Of a DNA stretch of 64,000 nt, positions 27,260 to 36,018 are shown in pieces. The position numbers and the translations under genes are program-made. The stretch's first letter is position 1. The number at the start of each line of letters is the position of its first letter. Source of the DNA: Streptomyces sp. MUM 178J (GTDB lineage: Bacteria > Actinomycetota > Actinomycetes > Streptomycetales > Streptomycetaceae); assembly GCF_022414575.1 (NCBI RefSeq), contig NZ_JADWYQ010000010.1:1-64000 (forward strand). Reading direction: 5' to 3'. The notes below the pieces were generated by a model. That model was not told the DNA's origin. It saw only the letters and a program-made list of their open reading frames with translations, and searched no databases.

Positions 27260-27285
27260 CACGGGGTCCAGGGGCGGAGCCCCGG
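27243..27285 (-). terminator. Double GC hairpin downstream of the iron ABC operon
   Basis: Two stem-loops: CGGGGGC-GGA-GCCCCCG at 27243-27259 and GGGGC-GGA-GCCCC at about 27271-27283. They lie ~60-100 bp past the stop of the ABC ATPase at 27345. No T-tract is present, as usual in actinomycetes. They could act in both directions. Confidence 0.5.
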
Positions 27286-27344
27286 CTCAGGGAAGCGCGC
27301 GCCCCACGCCCGGGGGCGTGGGGGAAAGGCCCACCGGGCGCGCC

Positions 27345-28418
27345 CTAACCGCAGGCCCGAGGCGGCACAACCGCAGGGTGCCAGGTGGCCTCGCCCGTCA
27401 CCTGGATGCCCGTACGGCCTCCCGGGCGCACCGGGACCGGTCCGGGCACCCTCACGTCGACCGGGGCGTCGAGTCCCTCGACCGTGACGGTGGCCATGGC
27501 GTCATGGCCGTAGAAGCGCACGTCCGTCACGGTGCCGCACGCCTCGCCCGGCGCGGCGTCGGTCAGCCGGAGCTGCTCCGGGCGCAGCAGCACCAGCCCC
27601 TCGCGCGGTCCGGCGGGCGCGGCCGCCAGCGGCACCCGGCCCAGCGCGGTGGCGGCCGTGGCCGCGCCCGCGGCGTCCGCCGTGCCGGAGACGAGGACCG
27701 CGTCGCCCACGAAGCCCGCCACCCAGGGGTCGGCAGGGCGGTGGTAGACGTCCTCGGGCGTGCCGCACTGGGCGATCCTGCCGTCGCGGACGACGGCGAC
27801 GAGGTCCGCCGTGGACAGCGCCTCCTGCTGGTCGTGGGTGACCAGCACGGCCGTGGCCCCGGTCGCCCGCAGGGCGGCGCGCACATCGTCGCGCACTCCC
27901 GCCCGCAGCGCGCTGTCCAGGGCGTTGAACGGCTCGTCGAGCAGCACCAGCTGCGGCTCGGGGGCGAGCGCCCGGGCGAGTGCGATGCGCTGCTGCTGTC
28001 CGCCGGACAGCTCGTGGGGCATGCGCTCGCCGTAGCCCGCGAGCCCGACCAGCTCCAGCATCTTCTCCACCCGGGCACGGCGGGCGGTCCGGTCGACGCC
28101 GCTGAGCCCGTACGCGACGTTGCGGGCCACGCTCAGGTGCGGGAACAGCGCGCCCTCCTGCGGCACGATGCCGACGCGGCGACGCTCCGGCGCGATATGC
28201 GCACCTGGCCCGCTCAGCACGCGCCCGCCGACGGCGACGCTGCCCGCGTCGGGCCGCAGAAACCCGGCGACGATGCGCAGCATGGTCGTCTTGCCGCAGC
28301 CCGAGGGGCCGAGGACCGCGGCCAGCGCGCCGCCGGGCACCGTCAGGTCGAGCCCGTCGAGGACCGCGGCCTCGGGGCCGTACGCCTTGACCAGTCCTTT
28401 GATCTGAAGGTCGGTCAT
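27345..28418 (-). CDS. Iron(III)-type ABC transporter ATP-binding protein
   Basis: 357 residues. ABC domain 1-235: Walker A GPSGCGKTT, Q-loop VPQEGALFPHL, signature LSGGQQQRIALARAL, Walker B LVLLDEPFNALD, His-switch VTHDQ. A C-terminal ~110-residue TOBE-type domain (VLLRPEQLRL, FYGHDAMATVTVEG) places it in the FbpC/PotA group. ATG 28418 overlaps the permease stop (ATGA). Third gene of the operon; it energises the permease at 28415. The substrate is inferred from the binding protein and the iron box. Confidence 0.92.
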   Translation of the reverse strand: MTDLQIKGLVKAYGPEAAVLDGLDLTVPGGALAAVLGPSGCGKTTMLRIVAGFLRPDAGSVAVGGRVLSGPGAHIAPERRRVGIVPQEGALFPHLSVARNVAYGLSGVDRTARRARVEKMLELVGLAGYGERMPHELSGGQQQRIALARALAPEPQLVLLDEPFNALDSALRAGVRDDVRAALRATGATAVLVTHDQQEALSTADLVAVVRDGRIAQCGTPEDVYHRPADPWVAGFVGDAVLVSGTADAAGAATAATALGRVPLAAAPAGPREGLVLLRPEQLRLTDAAPGEACGTVTDVRFYGHDAMATVTVEGLDAPVDVRVPGPVPVRPGGRTGIQVTGEATWHPAVVPPRACG

Positions 28419-30004
28419 GTTCTGTGCCTTCCGAGGAGGTACGACGGGACGGCTGCCAGCAGGATCAGCGCGGCGGCGTAGGGGGCCGCGGCGGCGAACG
28501 AACCCGCTCCGGTCTCCGTCCACAGCCGGGTGGCGAGGGTGTCCATGCCGGTGGGCCGCAGCAGCAGCGTCGCGGGGAGCTCCTTCATGCACACCACGAA
28601 CGTCAGGGCCGCCCCGGCGGCGACGCCGGGCGCCGCCAGCGGCACGGTGACCGTGCGCAGCACCGCGAGCGGCGAGCGCCCCAGCGAGCGTGCGACGTCC
28701 TCCAGCACGGGAGGGGCCTGGAGGACCGCGGCCCGGGTGGCGGCCGCCGCCACCGGCAGGAACAGCACCGCGTACGCGCACACCAGCAGCGGCAGTTCCT
28801 GGTAGAGGGGCCGGGCGTAGCGGACCGCGAAGAACACCAGGGCGAGGGCGACGGTGATGCCGGGCAGAGCGTGTCCGGCATAGGCCGCCTGCTCCAGCAG
28901 CCGCGCGCCCCGGCCGCGGTGGCGGGCGGCGATCACACCCACCGGAAGGGCGAGCAGCGTGGTGAGCGCCGCGCCCGCCGCGGCTGTGCCCAGGGTGGTC
29001 AGCGAGGTGTCGGCGAGAGTGCCGGGGTCCCAGGTGGCGGAGTTGCCGACGGCCAGCCAGTAGCCGAGCGTCGCGAGGGGGAAGCCGACGGCGAGGGCGA
29101 CGACCGCGCCGCACCAGCCCAGCGCGGGCAGCCGCAGCCGGCCCAGCGGCGCGGGCTCGGCGGGGCGGGCCGTGCCCGTGCCGGTCCTGGCGTGCCCGGC
29201 CCGCCCGCGGGTGCGGGTCTCCGCCGCCACCAGCGCCACCGTCATCAGCACCAGTACGGCGCTGAGCGCCGCGGCGGGGGTGCGGTCGAAGCTGGCCCGG
29301 TACGAGGTGTAGATGCCGCGGGTGAAGGTGTCGTACCGCATCAGCGAGACGGCCCCGAAGTCGCTGAGCACATACAGCGCCACCAGCAGCCCGCCTCCGG
29401 CGGCGGCCGGGCGCAGCTGCGGCAGCGTGACGCGGAGGAACGTGCGCACCCTGCCGTGTCCCAGTGAGCGTGACACCTCTTCCTGCGCGGGGTCGGTGCG
29501 GCGCAGCGCGGCGGCGACGGGCAGATACACATACGGGAAGCTGACCAGGGTCAGCGTCAGCGCAGAGCCGGTGAAGCCGGCGAGGCCCGGCGCCGCCGAC
29601 AGCCAGGTGAAGGCGGCCACATAGCTGGGCACCGCCAGTGGCAGGGTGACCAGCACCGACCAGATCCGCGCTCCGGGCAGCGCGGTGCGCACGGTCAGCC
29701 AGGCGAGCGAGACGCCCAGCACCAGGCAGCCGAGTACCACGGCGGCGGTCAGTCCGAGGCTGTGGCCGAGCAGCAGCGCCGTACGGTCGTCGGCGATGAC
29801 GTCCCAGGCGTAGGCCGGTCCGCGCTCCAGGGCGCGGACGGCGAGATAGCCCAGCGGCAGCACCGCCAGCAGGGCGGCCGCGCAGGCGGGTACGAGCAGT
29901 ACGGGGGACGGTCGGCGGCCCGCGGCGACGCGCCGCCGCCCGGCGAGCGGCGTGGCTGCCGCTGCCGGGCGGTCGGCGGAGTGACCGGTCGTCGGATCGG
30001 TCAC
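28415..30004 (-). CDS. Iron(III)-type ABC transporter permease (double-domain)
   Basis: 529 residues from GTG 30004, with about 12 membrane helices in two homologous halves, as in FbpB. Each half has a binding-protein-dependent transport EAA loop: EEVSRSLGHGRVRTFLRVTLP and LEDVARSLGRSPLAVLRTVT. The N-terminal ~35 residues are Ala/Arg-rich and cytoplasmic. It starts one base past the stop of the binding-protein gene and overlaps the ATPase gene, so all three are co-transcribed. Confidence 0.92.
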   Translation of the reverse strand: MTDPTTGHSADRPAAAATPLAGRRRVAAGRRPSPVLLVPACAAALLAVLPLGYLAVRALERGPAYAWDVIADDRTALLLGHSLGLTAAVVLGCLVLGVSLAWLTVRTALPGARIWSVLVTLPLAVPSYVAAFTWLSAAPGLAGFTGSALTLTLVSFPYVYLPVAAALRRTDPAQEEVSRSLGHGRVRTFLRVTLPQLRPAAAGGGLLVALYVLSDFGAVSLMRYDTFTRGIYTSYRASFDRTPAAALSAVLVLMTVALVAAETRTRGRAGHARTGTGTARPAEPAPLGRLRLPALGWCGAVVALAVGFPLATLGYWLAVGNSATWDPGTLADTSLTTLGTAAAGAALTTLLALPVGVIAARHRGRGARLLEQAAYAGHALPGITVALALVFFAVRYARPLYQELPLLVCAYAVLFLPVAAAATRAAVLQAPPVLEDVARSLGRSPLAVLRTVTVPLAAPGVAAGAALTFVVCMKELPATLLLRPTGMDTLATRLWTETGAGSFAAAAPYAAALILLAAVPSYLLGRHRT

Positions 30005-30005
30005 G

Positions 30006-31025
30006 TCAGACCATTCCGACGTCCTGGAGCATGGCCAGGGTGTCCTTGAGGGAGTCGAGTTCGCCCAGGTCGATCTCCGGCTTCGTCAGCGACTCGAAGG
30101 GCGGCAGGTCCTTGACGTCGCTGGTGACGCCCGCGGCCAGCGGGTACTCCTTGGTCTTGTCGGCGAAGTACCGCTGGGACTCGGCCGACAGCAGGAAGTC
30201 CACGGCCTTGCGGGCGTAGGCGCTCTGCTCGGCATCCGCGCCCTTGAGCATGCCGACGCCGGCCACGTTGACCAGGCCGCCCGGGTCGCTCTTGGCGAGG
30301 TAGTGGATTCTGACGTCGAGCTCGTCCTCGCCCTTCTCGGCGACCCGCTCGTACCAGTAGTAGTGGTTGACGAGGCCGAGGGAGACCTCGCCGGAGTCGA
30401 CGGCGTCCATCACGGCGAGGTTGTTCTCATAGGGCTTGCCGTTGGCCTTGAGCCCCTTGAGCCAGGTGCGGGTGGCGTCGTCGCCCTCCAGCACGCGCAT
30501 GCCGGTGACGAACGACTGGAAGGAGGCGTTGGTCGGGGCGTAGCCGACCTTGCCCTTCCACTCCGGCTTCACCACCTCGTGGACGGAGTCCGGCGGGGTG
30601 GCGACCTTGTCCGGGTGGTAGGCGATGACGCGGACGCGTCCGCTGAGTCCGACCCAGTCTCCGGCGGCGCCGCGGTAGGCGGGTTCGACCTTCTCCAGGG
30701 CGGTCTGCGGCAGCGGCGCGAGCCTGCCCTCCTTGGACAGCGCGCCCAGGGCGCCGGCGTCCTGGGAGAGGAACAGGCCGGCCTCGGTGGCGTCGCCCTC
30801 CTCCAGCAGCTGCGCGGACAGCTCCGCGCTGCCTCCGTAGCGGACCTCGACCCGGGTGTCGAGGGACTCTTCGAGTTTGTCGATGAGGGACCCTACGAGC
30901 TTCTCGTTGCGGCCCGAGTAGATCACGAGGCCGGCCGGTTCATCGCTGCCGCAGCCCGCGAGCAAGGGGGATATGAGGGCTGCCGCGGCGAGCGCGGTGA
31001 GGGAGCGGGCCAACGGGCGTCGCAT
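30006..31025 (-). CDS. Iron(III)-binding lipoprotein of the ABC importer
   Basis: 339 residues with a lipoprotein signal (LLAGC lipobox, lipidated Cys25). The mature part is an FbpA-type bacterial binding protein: GLVIYSGRNEKLVG start, PTNASFQSFVTGMRV, and NHYYWYE with the adjacent tyrosines that bind ferric iron in this family. First gene of the operon. It lies ~100 bp downstream of a promoter whose spacer is an iron box, so repression by a DtxR/DmdR-type regulator when iron is plentiful is expected. Confidence 0.93.
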   Translation of the reverse strand: MRRPLARSLTALAAAALISPLLAGCGSDEPAGLVIYSGRNEKLVGSLIDKLEESLDTRVEVRYGGSAELSAQLLEEGDATEAGLFLSQDAGALGALSKEGRLAPLPQTALEKVEPAYRGAAGDWVGLSGRVRVIAYHPDKVATPPDSVHEVVKPEWKGKVGYAPTNASFQSFVTGMRVLEGDDATRTWLKGLKANGKPYENNLAVMDAVDSGEVSLGLVNHYYWYERVAEKGEDELDVRIHYLAKSDPGGLVNVAGVGMLKGADAEQSAYARKAVDFLLSAESQRYFADKTKEYPLAAGVTSDVKDLPPFESLTKPEIDLGELDSLKDTLAMLQDVGMV

Positions 31026-31131
31026 GAGCGGGGGATGCCTTCCTGCTGTGCCCGCCGTCGGCGCGCCGCACGGGGGCGGGGCCGGCGAAGGGCGGTGGAT
31101 CGGCGCCGGGGAGGAACCGAAGAACAGAGTA

Positions 31132-31161
31132 TGAATAAGGTAAAGCTAACCTAAGGGTCAA
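31132..31161 (-). promoter_or_regulatory. Iron-box promoter of the ABC operon
   Basis: On the minus strand: -35 TTGACC (31161-31156), 18-bp spacer, -10 TATTCA (31137-31132). The sequence at 31136-31154 (read on plus: TAAGGTAAAGCTAACCTAA) matches the actinobacterial DmdR/IdeR box TTAGGTTAGGCTAACCTAA at 16 of 19 positions and fills the spacer, so repressor and polymerase exclude each other. Confidence 0.85.
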
Positions 31162-31333
31162 GGGTTTCGGATGTAACAGCTCGGCCGCGAAAACGGGTGT
31201 GGATTTGACCACACTGTTTGGCCTGAACCTTTCGCTCCTGCCCAAGGCCCCGGAGAGCGCAAGCAGTTGCCGCCGCAGGCGGCGCGCACGAGGGCTCCGC
31301 GCATCGGCCCGGCGGCGCACGCCCCCTTCCGGA

Positions 31334-31352
31334 TAAGGCCAGCCTTACCTAC
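31334..31352 (+). promoter_or_regulatory. Iron box and -10 of the adenylation-acyltransferase gene
   Basis: TAAGGCCAGCCTTACCTAC matches the iron-box consensus at 13 of 19 positions. It overlaps a -10 hexamer TACTAT (31350-31355) placed seven bases before GTG 31363, suggesting a leaderless mRNA repressed under iron-replete conditions. With the box at 31136 it makes a two-box divergent iron-regulated region. The 31026-31362 stretch (337 bp) holds no gene. Confidence 0.7.
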
Positions 31353-31362
31353 TATGCCCGCC

Positions 31363-34026
31363 GTGACGATCCACCCCGCCCTGCTCACCAGCGGCAACAC
31401 CCTGCCCCTCGCCCACGGCCTCGATGCCCACGGCGACCGTACGGCCCTGCTCACCCCCGACGGGGAGATGACCTACCGCGAGCTGGCCGCACGCGTGGCG
31501 GACACCGCCCGCCGCCTCGGCCCCGAACGCCGTCTGGTGCTGCTGCCTGGCGCAAACACGCCGGAGGCGCTCATCGTCCATCTCGCCGCCCTGTCGGCCG
31601 GCCACCCCGTCCTGCTCGTGCCCGGCGACCACCCGGAGGCGGCCCGCTCGCTGACGGAGGCCTACGACCCCGACGTCGTCGTACGGCCCGCCGCACCCGG
31701 CGAGCCGTGGGTCCTCGACGAACGGCGTACGGGGACCGCCCACGACCTCCACCCGGACCTCGCCCTGCTGCTGTCCACCTCCGGCTCCACCGGCTCGCCC
31801 AAGCTGGTCCGCCTCTCGTACGACAACCTGCAGGCGAACGCCGAGTCGATCGCCGCATACCTCGGCATCCGCGAGACCGACCGCGCCGCAACCACCCTGC
31901 CCATGCACTACTGCTACGGGCTGTCCGTCCTCCACAGCCATCTGCTGCGCGGCGCGGGCCTGATCCTCACCGGACTCTCGGTGGCCGACGCCTGCTTCTG
32001 GGAGCTGTTCCGCTCCGCCCGCGGCACCGCCCTCGCAGGCGTCCCGTACACCTTCGACCTGCTCGACCGCGTCGGCTTTGACGCCATGGACCTGCCGCAC
32101 CTGAGGTATGTCACCCAGGCCGGCGGCCGCCTCGCCCCCGAGACCGTGACCCGCTACGCCGAACTGGGCGAGCGCCGCGGCTGGGACCTGTTCGTGATGT
32201 ACGGCCAGACCGAGGCCACCGCCCGCATGGCCTATCTGCCGCCCGACCTGGCGGCCGCCCACCCTGCGTCCATCGGCGTCCCCGTGCCGGGTGGCGCCTT
32301 CCGCCTCGACCCCGTGGACGATGAACGCCGCGACGACGGTCCCGGACCGGACGCCGGGCGTCTCCACCCCGTGGACGACGGTCCCGGCCCGGATGCCGGG
32401 GAACTCGTCTACACCGGGCCGAACGTGATGCTCGGCTACGCCCGCACCCCCGCCGACCTGGCACGCGGCCGGGACATCCGGGAACTGCGCACCGGCGACC
32501 TCGCCCGGCGCACCCCCGAGGGGCTGTACGAGATCGTCGGTCGGCGCAGCCGCTTTGTGAAGATCCTCGGCCTGCGCATCGACCCGCAGCGCATCGAGAC
32601 GGCCCTCGCCCGCCAGGGCGTCACCGCGCTGTGCACCGGCGACGACACCTCCCTCGTCATCGCCGCGGTCGACACTCCGGACGCCGACGCGGACCGCATA
32701 CGCGGCCTTGCGATACGGGAGTGCCGCCTGCCGCCGCGTGCGGTCGACGTCCGGCTGCTCGCCGACCTGCCCCGGCTGCCCAGCGGCAAGCCGGACTACG
32801 AGGCGATACGCGCGCTCCCCCGGGAGAGCGAAGACGCCCGGCCGCTGCCCGACGATCTGTGCCCGCTCTACGCCCGCATCCTCGACCGCACCGACGTGAC
32901 CCCCGACAGCAGCTTCGTCAGCCTCGGCGGGGACTCGCTGTCGTATGTGGAGATGTCCCTCCAACTGGAGAAGCGACTCGGCAGCCTGCCCCCCGACTGG
33001 CACACCAGGCCCATCCGCGACCTCGCGCCACCGGAGAACGCGACACCACAGGCCCCGTCCGTGCCCCGGCCCCGCAGGCGGACCCTGGAGACCAGCGTCG
33101 CCCTGCGCGCCCTCGCGATCTTCTTCATCGTCGGCTCGCACATCCATGTCTTCGGCGTCAAGGGCGGCGCCCATCTGCTGCTCGCCGTCGCCGGATACAA
33201 CTTCGCCCGCTTCCACCTCACCGACGCCCCCCGGCGTGAACGCATCCGCCACGCCTGGACCAGCATCGCGCGGGTCGCGGTGCCGAGCATGGTGTGGATC
33301 GCGGGCATGCTGCTGCTCGCGGACGACTACACCCTCAGCAATCTCGCCCTGCTGCACAGCGTCCTCGGGCCGCACGACAACCCCACCGGAATGCACTTCT
33401 GGTTCATCGAGGCCCTCGTCTACATCCTGGTCGCCGTCGTGGCGCTGCTTGCCCTGCGCTGGGCGGACCGGGCCGAGCGCCGCTTCCCGTACGGGCTGCC
33501 GCTGGCGGTCGCGGCCGCCGGGCTGCTGACGCGCTACGACCTCCTCGGTCTGCCCGACCGCTCGCTGATGCCGGACGCCGTGACCGTCTTCTGGCTGTTC
33601 GCCCTGGGCTGGGCGGCGGCCAAGGCCACGACCGTACGACAGCGGCTGCTGGTCACGGCGGCGACCCTGGCCACCGTGCCGGGCTTCTTCCCCGAAGAAC
33701 CGATGCGCGAGGCGCTCATCGTGGCGGGCTTCGCCCTGCTGGTGTGGGTCCCGGTGCTCCCCAGCCACGAGCGGCTCAACCGGCTCGCCGGAGCCCTGGC
33801 GACCGCCTCGCTGTACATCTATCTGACGCACTGGCAGATCTATCCGCTGATCGACGGCTTCTCCCGGCATCTGGCGTTCCTGGCGTCGCTGGTCTTCGGG
33901 GTGGCGTACGCGGCGGTCGCGAACCGCGCGATGCGGGCGCTGCCCAAACTCCAGCCTCGCCGGCGTTTGAGGCGCGGGGGTCCGGGGGCGGAGCCCCCGG
34001 CTTGGACAAGGGGCCTTACCCCTTGA
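31363..34026 (+). CDS. Adenylation domain - carrier protein - membrane acyltransferase fusion
   Basis: 887 residues from GTG 31363 (ATG 31354 also possible). Residues ~1-495 form an adenylation domain: [16 protein letters not shown] (A3), [10 protein letters not shown] (A5), LRTGDLARR and [14 protein letters not shown] (A7-A8), and LPSGKPDY with the catalytic Lys (A10). Residues ~505-565 form a carrier domain with phosphopantetheine Ser in [11 protein letters not shown]. Residues ~590-870 are a multi-pass acyltransferase-3 family domain ([17 protein letters not shown], ending YLTHWQIYP). No condensation domain is seen. It would activate an acid, load it on the carrier and hand it across or at the membrane. 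The last ~25 residues are encoded by a dispersed repeat. Iron control suggests siderophore or envelope chemistry under iron starvation; the product is unknown. Confidence 0.85.
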   Translation: MTIHPALLTSGNTLPLAHGLDAHGDRTALLTPDGEMTYRELAARVADTARRLGPERRLVLLPGANTPEALIVHLAALSAGHPVLLVPGDHPEAARSLTEAYDPDVVVRPAAPGEPWVLDERRTGTAHDLHPDLALLLSTSGSTGSPKLVRLSYDNLQANAESIAAYLGIRETDRAATTLPMHYCYGLSVLHSHLLRGAGLILTGLSVADACFWELFRSARGTALAGVPYTFDLLDRVGFDAMDLPHLRYVTQAGGRLAPETVTRYAELGERRGWDLFVMYGQTEATARMAYLPPDLAAAHPASIGVPVPGGAFRLDPVDDERRDDGPGPDAGRLHPVDDGPGPDAGELVYTGPNVMLGYARTPADLARGRDIRELRTGDLARRTPEGLYEIVGRRSRFVKILGLRIDPQRIETALARQGVTALCTGDDTSLVIAAVDTPDADADRIRGLAIRECRLPPRAVDVRLLADLPRLPSGKPDYEAIRALPRESEDARPLPDDLCPLYARILDRTDVTPDSSFVSLGGDSLSYVEMSLQLEKRLGSLPPDWHTRPIRDLAPPENATPQAPSVPRPRRRTLETSVALRALAIFFIVGSHIHVFGVKGGAHLLLAVAGYNFARFHLTDAPRRERIRHAWTSIARVAVPSMVWIAGMLLLADDYTLSNLALLHSVLGPHDNPTGMHFWFIEALVYILVAVVALLALRWADRAERRFPYGLPLAVAAAGLLTRYDLLGLPDRSLMPDAVTVFWLFALGWAAAKATTVRQRLLVTAATLATVPGFFPEEPMREALIVAGFALLVWVPVLPSHERLNRLAGALATASLYIYLTHWQIYPLIDGFSRHLAFLASLVFGVAYAAVANRAMRALPKLQPRRRLRRGGPGAEPPAWTRGLTP
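33951..34000. repeat. Dispersed 49-bp element, copy B, inside a coding 3' end
   Basis: Identical to 27211-27259 over 49 bp. It sits at the junction of two convergent genes and supplies the Arg/Gly/Pro-rich C-terminus of the adenylation-acyltransferase protein. Its hairpin (CGGGGGC-GGA-GCCCCCG, 33983-33999) could terminate transcription from both sides. Confidence 0.9.
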
Positions 34027-35440
34027 GCACGCCCAGCGGCACCAGCCTCGCCACCCGCCTGCACAACCCCGCCCCCTCGCTCGCCCGCACCACCGCGTCG
34101 ATGTCCTTGTACGCCAGCGGCGCCTCCTCCGCGAGCCCCCGGGCCGAGGAGCCCCGGACCACGACGCCGGCGTCCTCCAGGTCCTCGCGCAGCCGGCGGC
34201 CGTCGACCTCGCGGGCCGCCCGGTGGCGGCTGCGCACCCGGCCGGCGCCGTGGCAGGTCGAGTGCCACGCGCCGCCGCCCTCCACACCCGCCAGCACATA
34301 CGAGGCGGTGCCCATCGTGCCGGGGATGAGCACCGGCTGGCCCACCGCGGCCAGATCGTCCGGCAGTTCCGGGTGCCGGGCGGGCAGCGCCCTGGTCGCG
34401 CCCTTGCGATGGACGCACAGCCTCCGCTCCCGCCCGTCGACCGTATGGGTCTCCGTCTTGGCCATGTTGTGCGAGATGTCGTAGACCAGATCCACCGGAC
34501 AGCCCATGACCTCGGCGAACGCCCGGCGCGCGGTGTCGCCGAGGACCTGCCGGTTGGCCCGCGCATAGTTGGCCGCGGCCGCCATCGCCGCCAGATAGGA
34601 GCGGCCCTCCGCGCTGTCCGCGGGCACACAGGCGAGCTGCCGGTCCGGCACCCGGATGCCGTAGCGGTCCATGGCCCGGTCCATCGTGCGCACATGGTCG
34701 GTGCAGATCTGATGGCCGAGCCCCCGCGAACCGCAGTGGATCATCACACAGACCTGCCCCTCGCCGAGCCCCATGACCTGCGCGGCCCGCTCGTCGTACA
34801 CCTTCTGCACCTTCTGCACCTCGAGGAAGTGGTTGCCGGAGCCGAGGCTGCCGACCTGCCCGAGGCCGCGGTCCACCGCCCGTTCGCTCACCTCGTCGGC
34901 GGCCGCCCCCGCAAGCACCCCGCCGTCCTCGCAGCGCACGAGGTCGCGGGCCACACCGCGGCCGTGCTCCACCGGGTACCGCGCGCCGCCCGTCAGCACC
35001 TCGCCGAGCTCCGCCCGCCGCAGGGTCCAGATGCCGCCCCGGCCGGGGCCCCGGGGCACGCGGGCGCTGAGCACATCCATCAGCTGCCGCAGCCGGGGTG
35101 CGAGGGCCTCGCTGCCGCAGTGCGCGGCCAGCAGCCGGACCCCGCACGAGATGTCGAAGCCGACCCCGCCGGGGGATATCACCCCGCCGGCGTCCGGCTC
35201 GGTCGCCGCGACGCCCCCGATGGGGAAGCCGTACCCCCAGTGCACGTCGGGCATCGCATACGAGGCCCCCACGATGCCCGGCAGCGTGGCCACGTTCACC
35301 ACCTGCTGCAGCGCCTGGTCCCCGGCGACGTCCGGCAGCAGCTCGGCTGAGGCGAAGACGACCCCCGGCACCCGCATCCCCTCGCCCCGGGGAATGCGGA
35401 AACGGAACGCGCCGTCCGGAACCAGCTCCACATCCGCCAC
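34016..35440 (-). CDS. rtcB: RtcB RNA ligase
   Basis: About 474 residues. GTP- and Mn2+-dependent ligase joining 2',3'-cyclic-phosphate or 3'-phosphate RNA ends to 5'-OH ends. Motifs: [23 protein letters not shown] (metal Cys), [22 protein letters not shown], the conserved [18 protein letters not shown] (guanylylated His region) and YKDIDAVV. I choose GTG 35440 because GGAGGT lies eight bases upstream; an in-frame GTG 35479 would add 13 residues. It follows the archease gene by 55 bp. The 3' end overlaps the convergent gene by 11 bp. Confidence 0.92.
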   Translation of the reverse strand: MADVELVPDGAFRFRIPRGEGMRVPGVVFASAELLPDVAGDQALQQVVNVATLPGIVGASYAMPDVHWGYGFPIGGVAATEPDAGGVISPGGVGFDISCGVRLLAAHCGSEALAPRLRQLMDVLSARVPRGPGRGGIWTLRRAELGEVLTGGARYPVEHGRGVARDLVRCEDGGVLAGAAADEVSERAVDRGLGQVGSLGSGNHFLEVQKVQKVYDERAAQVMGLGEGQVCVMIHCGSRGLGHQICTDHVRTMDRAMDRYGIRVPDRQLACVPADSAEGRSYLAAMAAAANYARANRQVLGDTARRAFAEVMGCPVDLVYDISHNMAKTETHTVDGRERRLCVHRKGATRALPARHPELPDDLAAVGQPVLIPGTMGTASYVLAGVEGGGAWHSTCHGAGRVRSRHRAAREVDGRRLREDLEDAGVVVRGSSARGLAEEAPLAYKDIDAVVRASEGAGLCRRVARLVPLGVLKG

Positions 35441-35495
35441 CGCGAAGCACCTCCTCACCGGCTCATACGTCCCCCGCACATCGCTCGCAGGCCGT

Positions 35496-35924
35496 TCACA
35501 CGTCGACGGTCACCGCGCACCGCCAGCCCGCCGGCCCGCGCCCGAACTCCAGGCCGTGCCAGGTGACCGCCTTGGGCGAAGCCCCCACGACCGGGCAGGA
35601 GCGGGCGTCGGCCATCCGCAGCACGGCGTGCACACCGCGGTCGACAGGTGCGACCTCGACGCCGACGGGCACCTCACCCTCGGCGTCCAGCCAGTACACG
35701 ACCTCTTCCAGCAGCGCCACCAGCAGTTCCTCGTCGCTCCCGGCGAGCACCGCCGCCTCCCGCCTGCCGACGGCCTGGGCGCCCCGCAGATCGAGGAACG
35801 ACTCGCAGACCCCGTGCACGGCCTGCTCCAGGCACTCCTCACGCGTCGGGCCCCATGCCTCGACCCGCAGATCCGCGGTGTGCGGAACACTGCGCCGGCC
35901 GGCGCTCTCGGGTGGCAGGTACAC
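35496..35924 (-). CDS. Archease, RtcB-activating protein
   Basis: 142 residues from GTG 35924 with GGAGG six bases upstream. The pattern [14 protein letters not shown] near the N-terminus, the central [19 protein letters not shown] helix and the final conserved Asp (AVTVDV) are archease features. Archease speeds RtcB guanylylation and allows multiple turnover; the acidic residues bind metal. Upstream partner of rtcB in a two-gene operon, a classical pairing. Confidence 0.9.
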   Translation of the reverse strand: MYLPPESAGRRSVPHTADLRVEAWGPTREECLEQAVHGVCESFLDLRGAQAVGRREAAVLAGSDEELLVALLEEVVYWLDAEGEVPVGVEVAPVDRGVHAVLRMADARSCPVVGASPKAVTWHGLEFGRGPAGWRCAVTVDV

Positions 35925-36018
35925 AGTCGCCTCCTGTCCCTTTCATGGTGCACCGCGCGGCGGCCGCGCACCGCTCGGCGGACATGCCCGCCCCGCCGCC
36001 GCGGGCCATGCTGGAGAC

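Noticed and set aside
33951..34026. Frameshift or truncation of the adenylation-acyltransferase gene at its end
   Set aside because: The acyltransferase domain is complete before the repeat; only the tail is repeat-derived, so the gene is probably functional.
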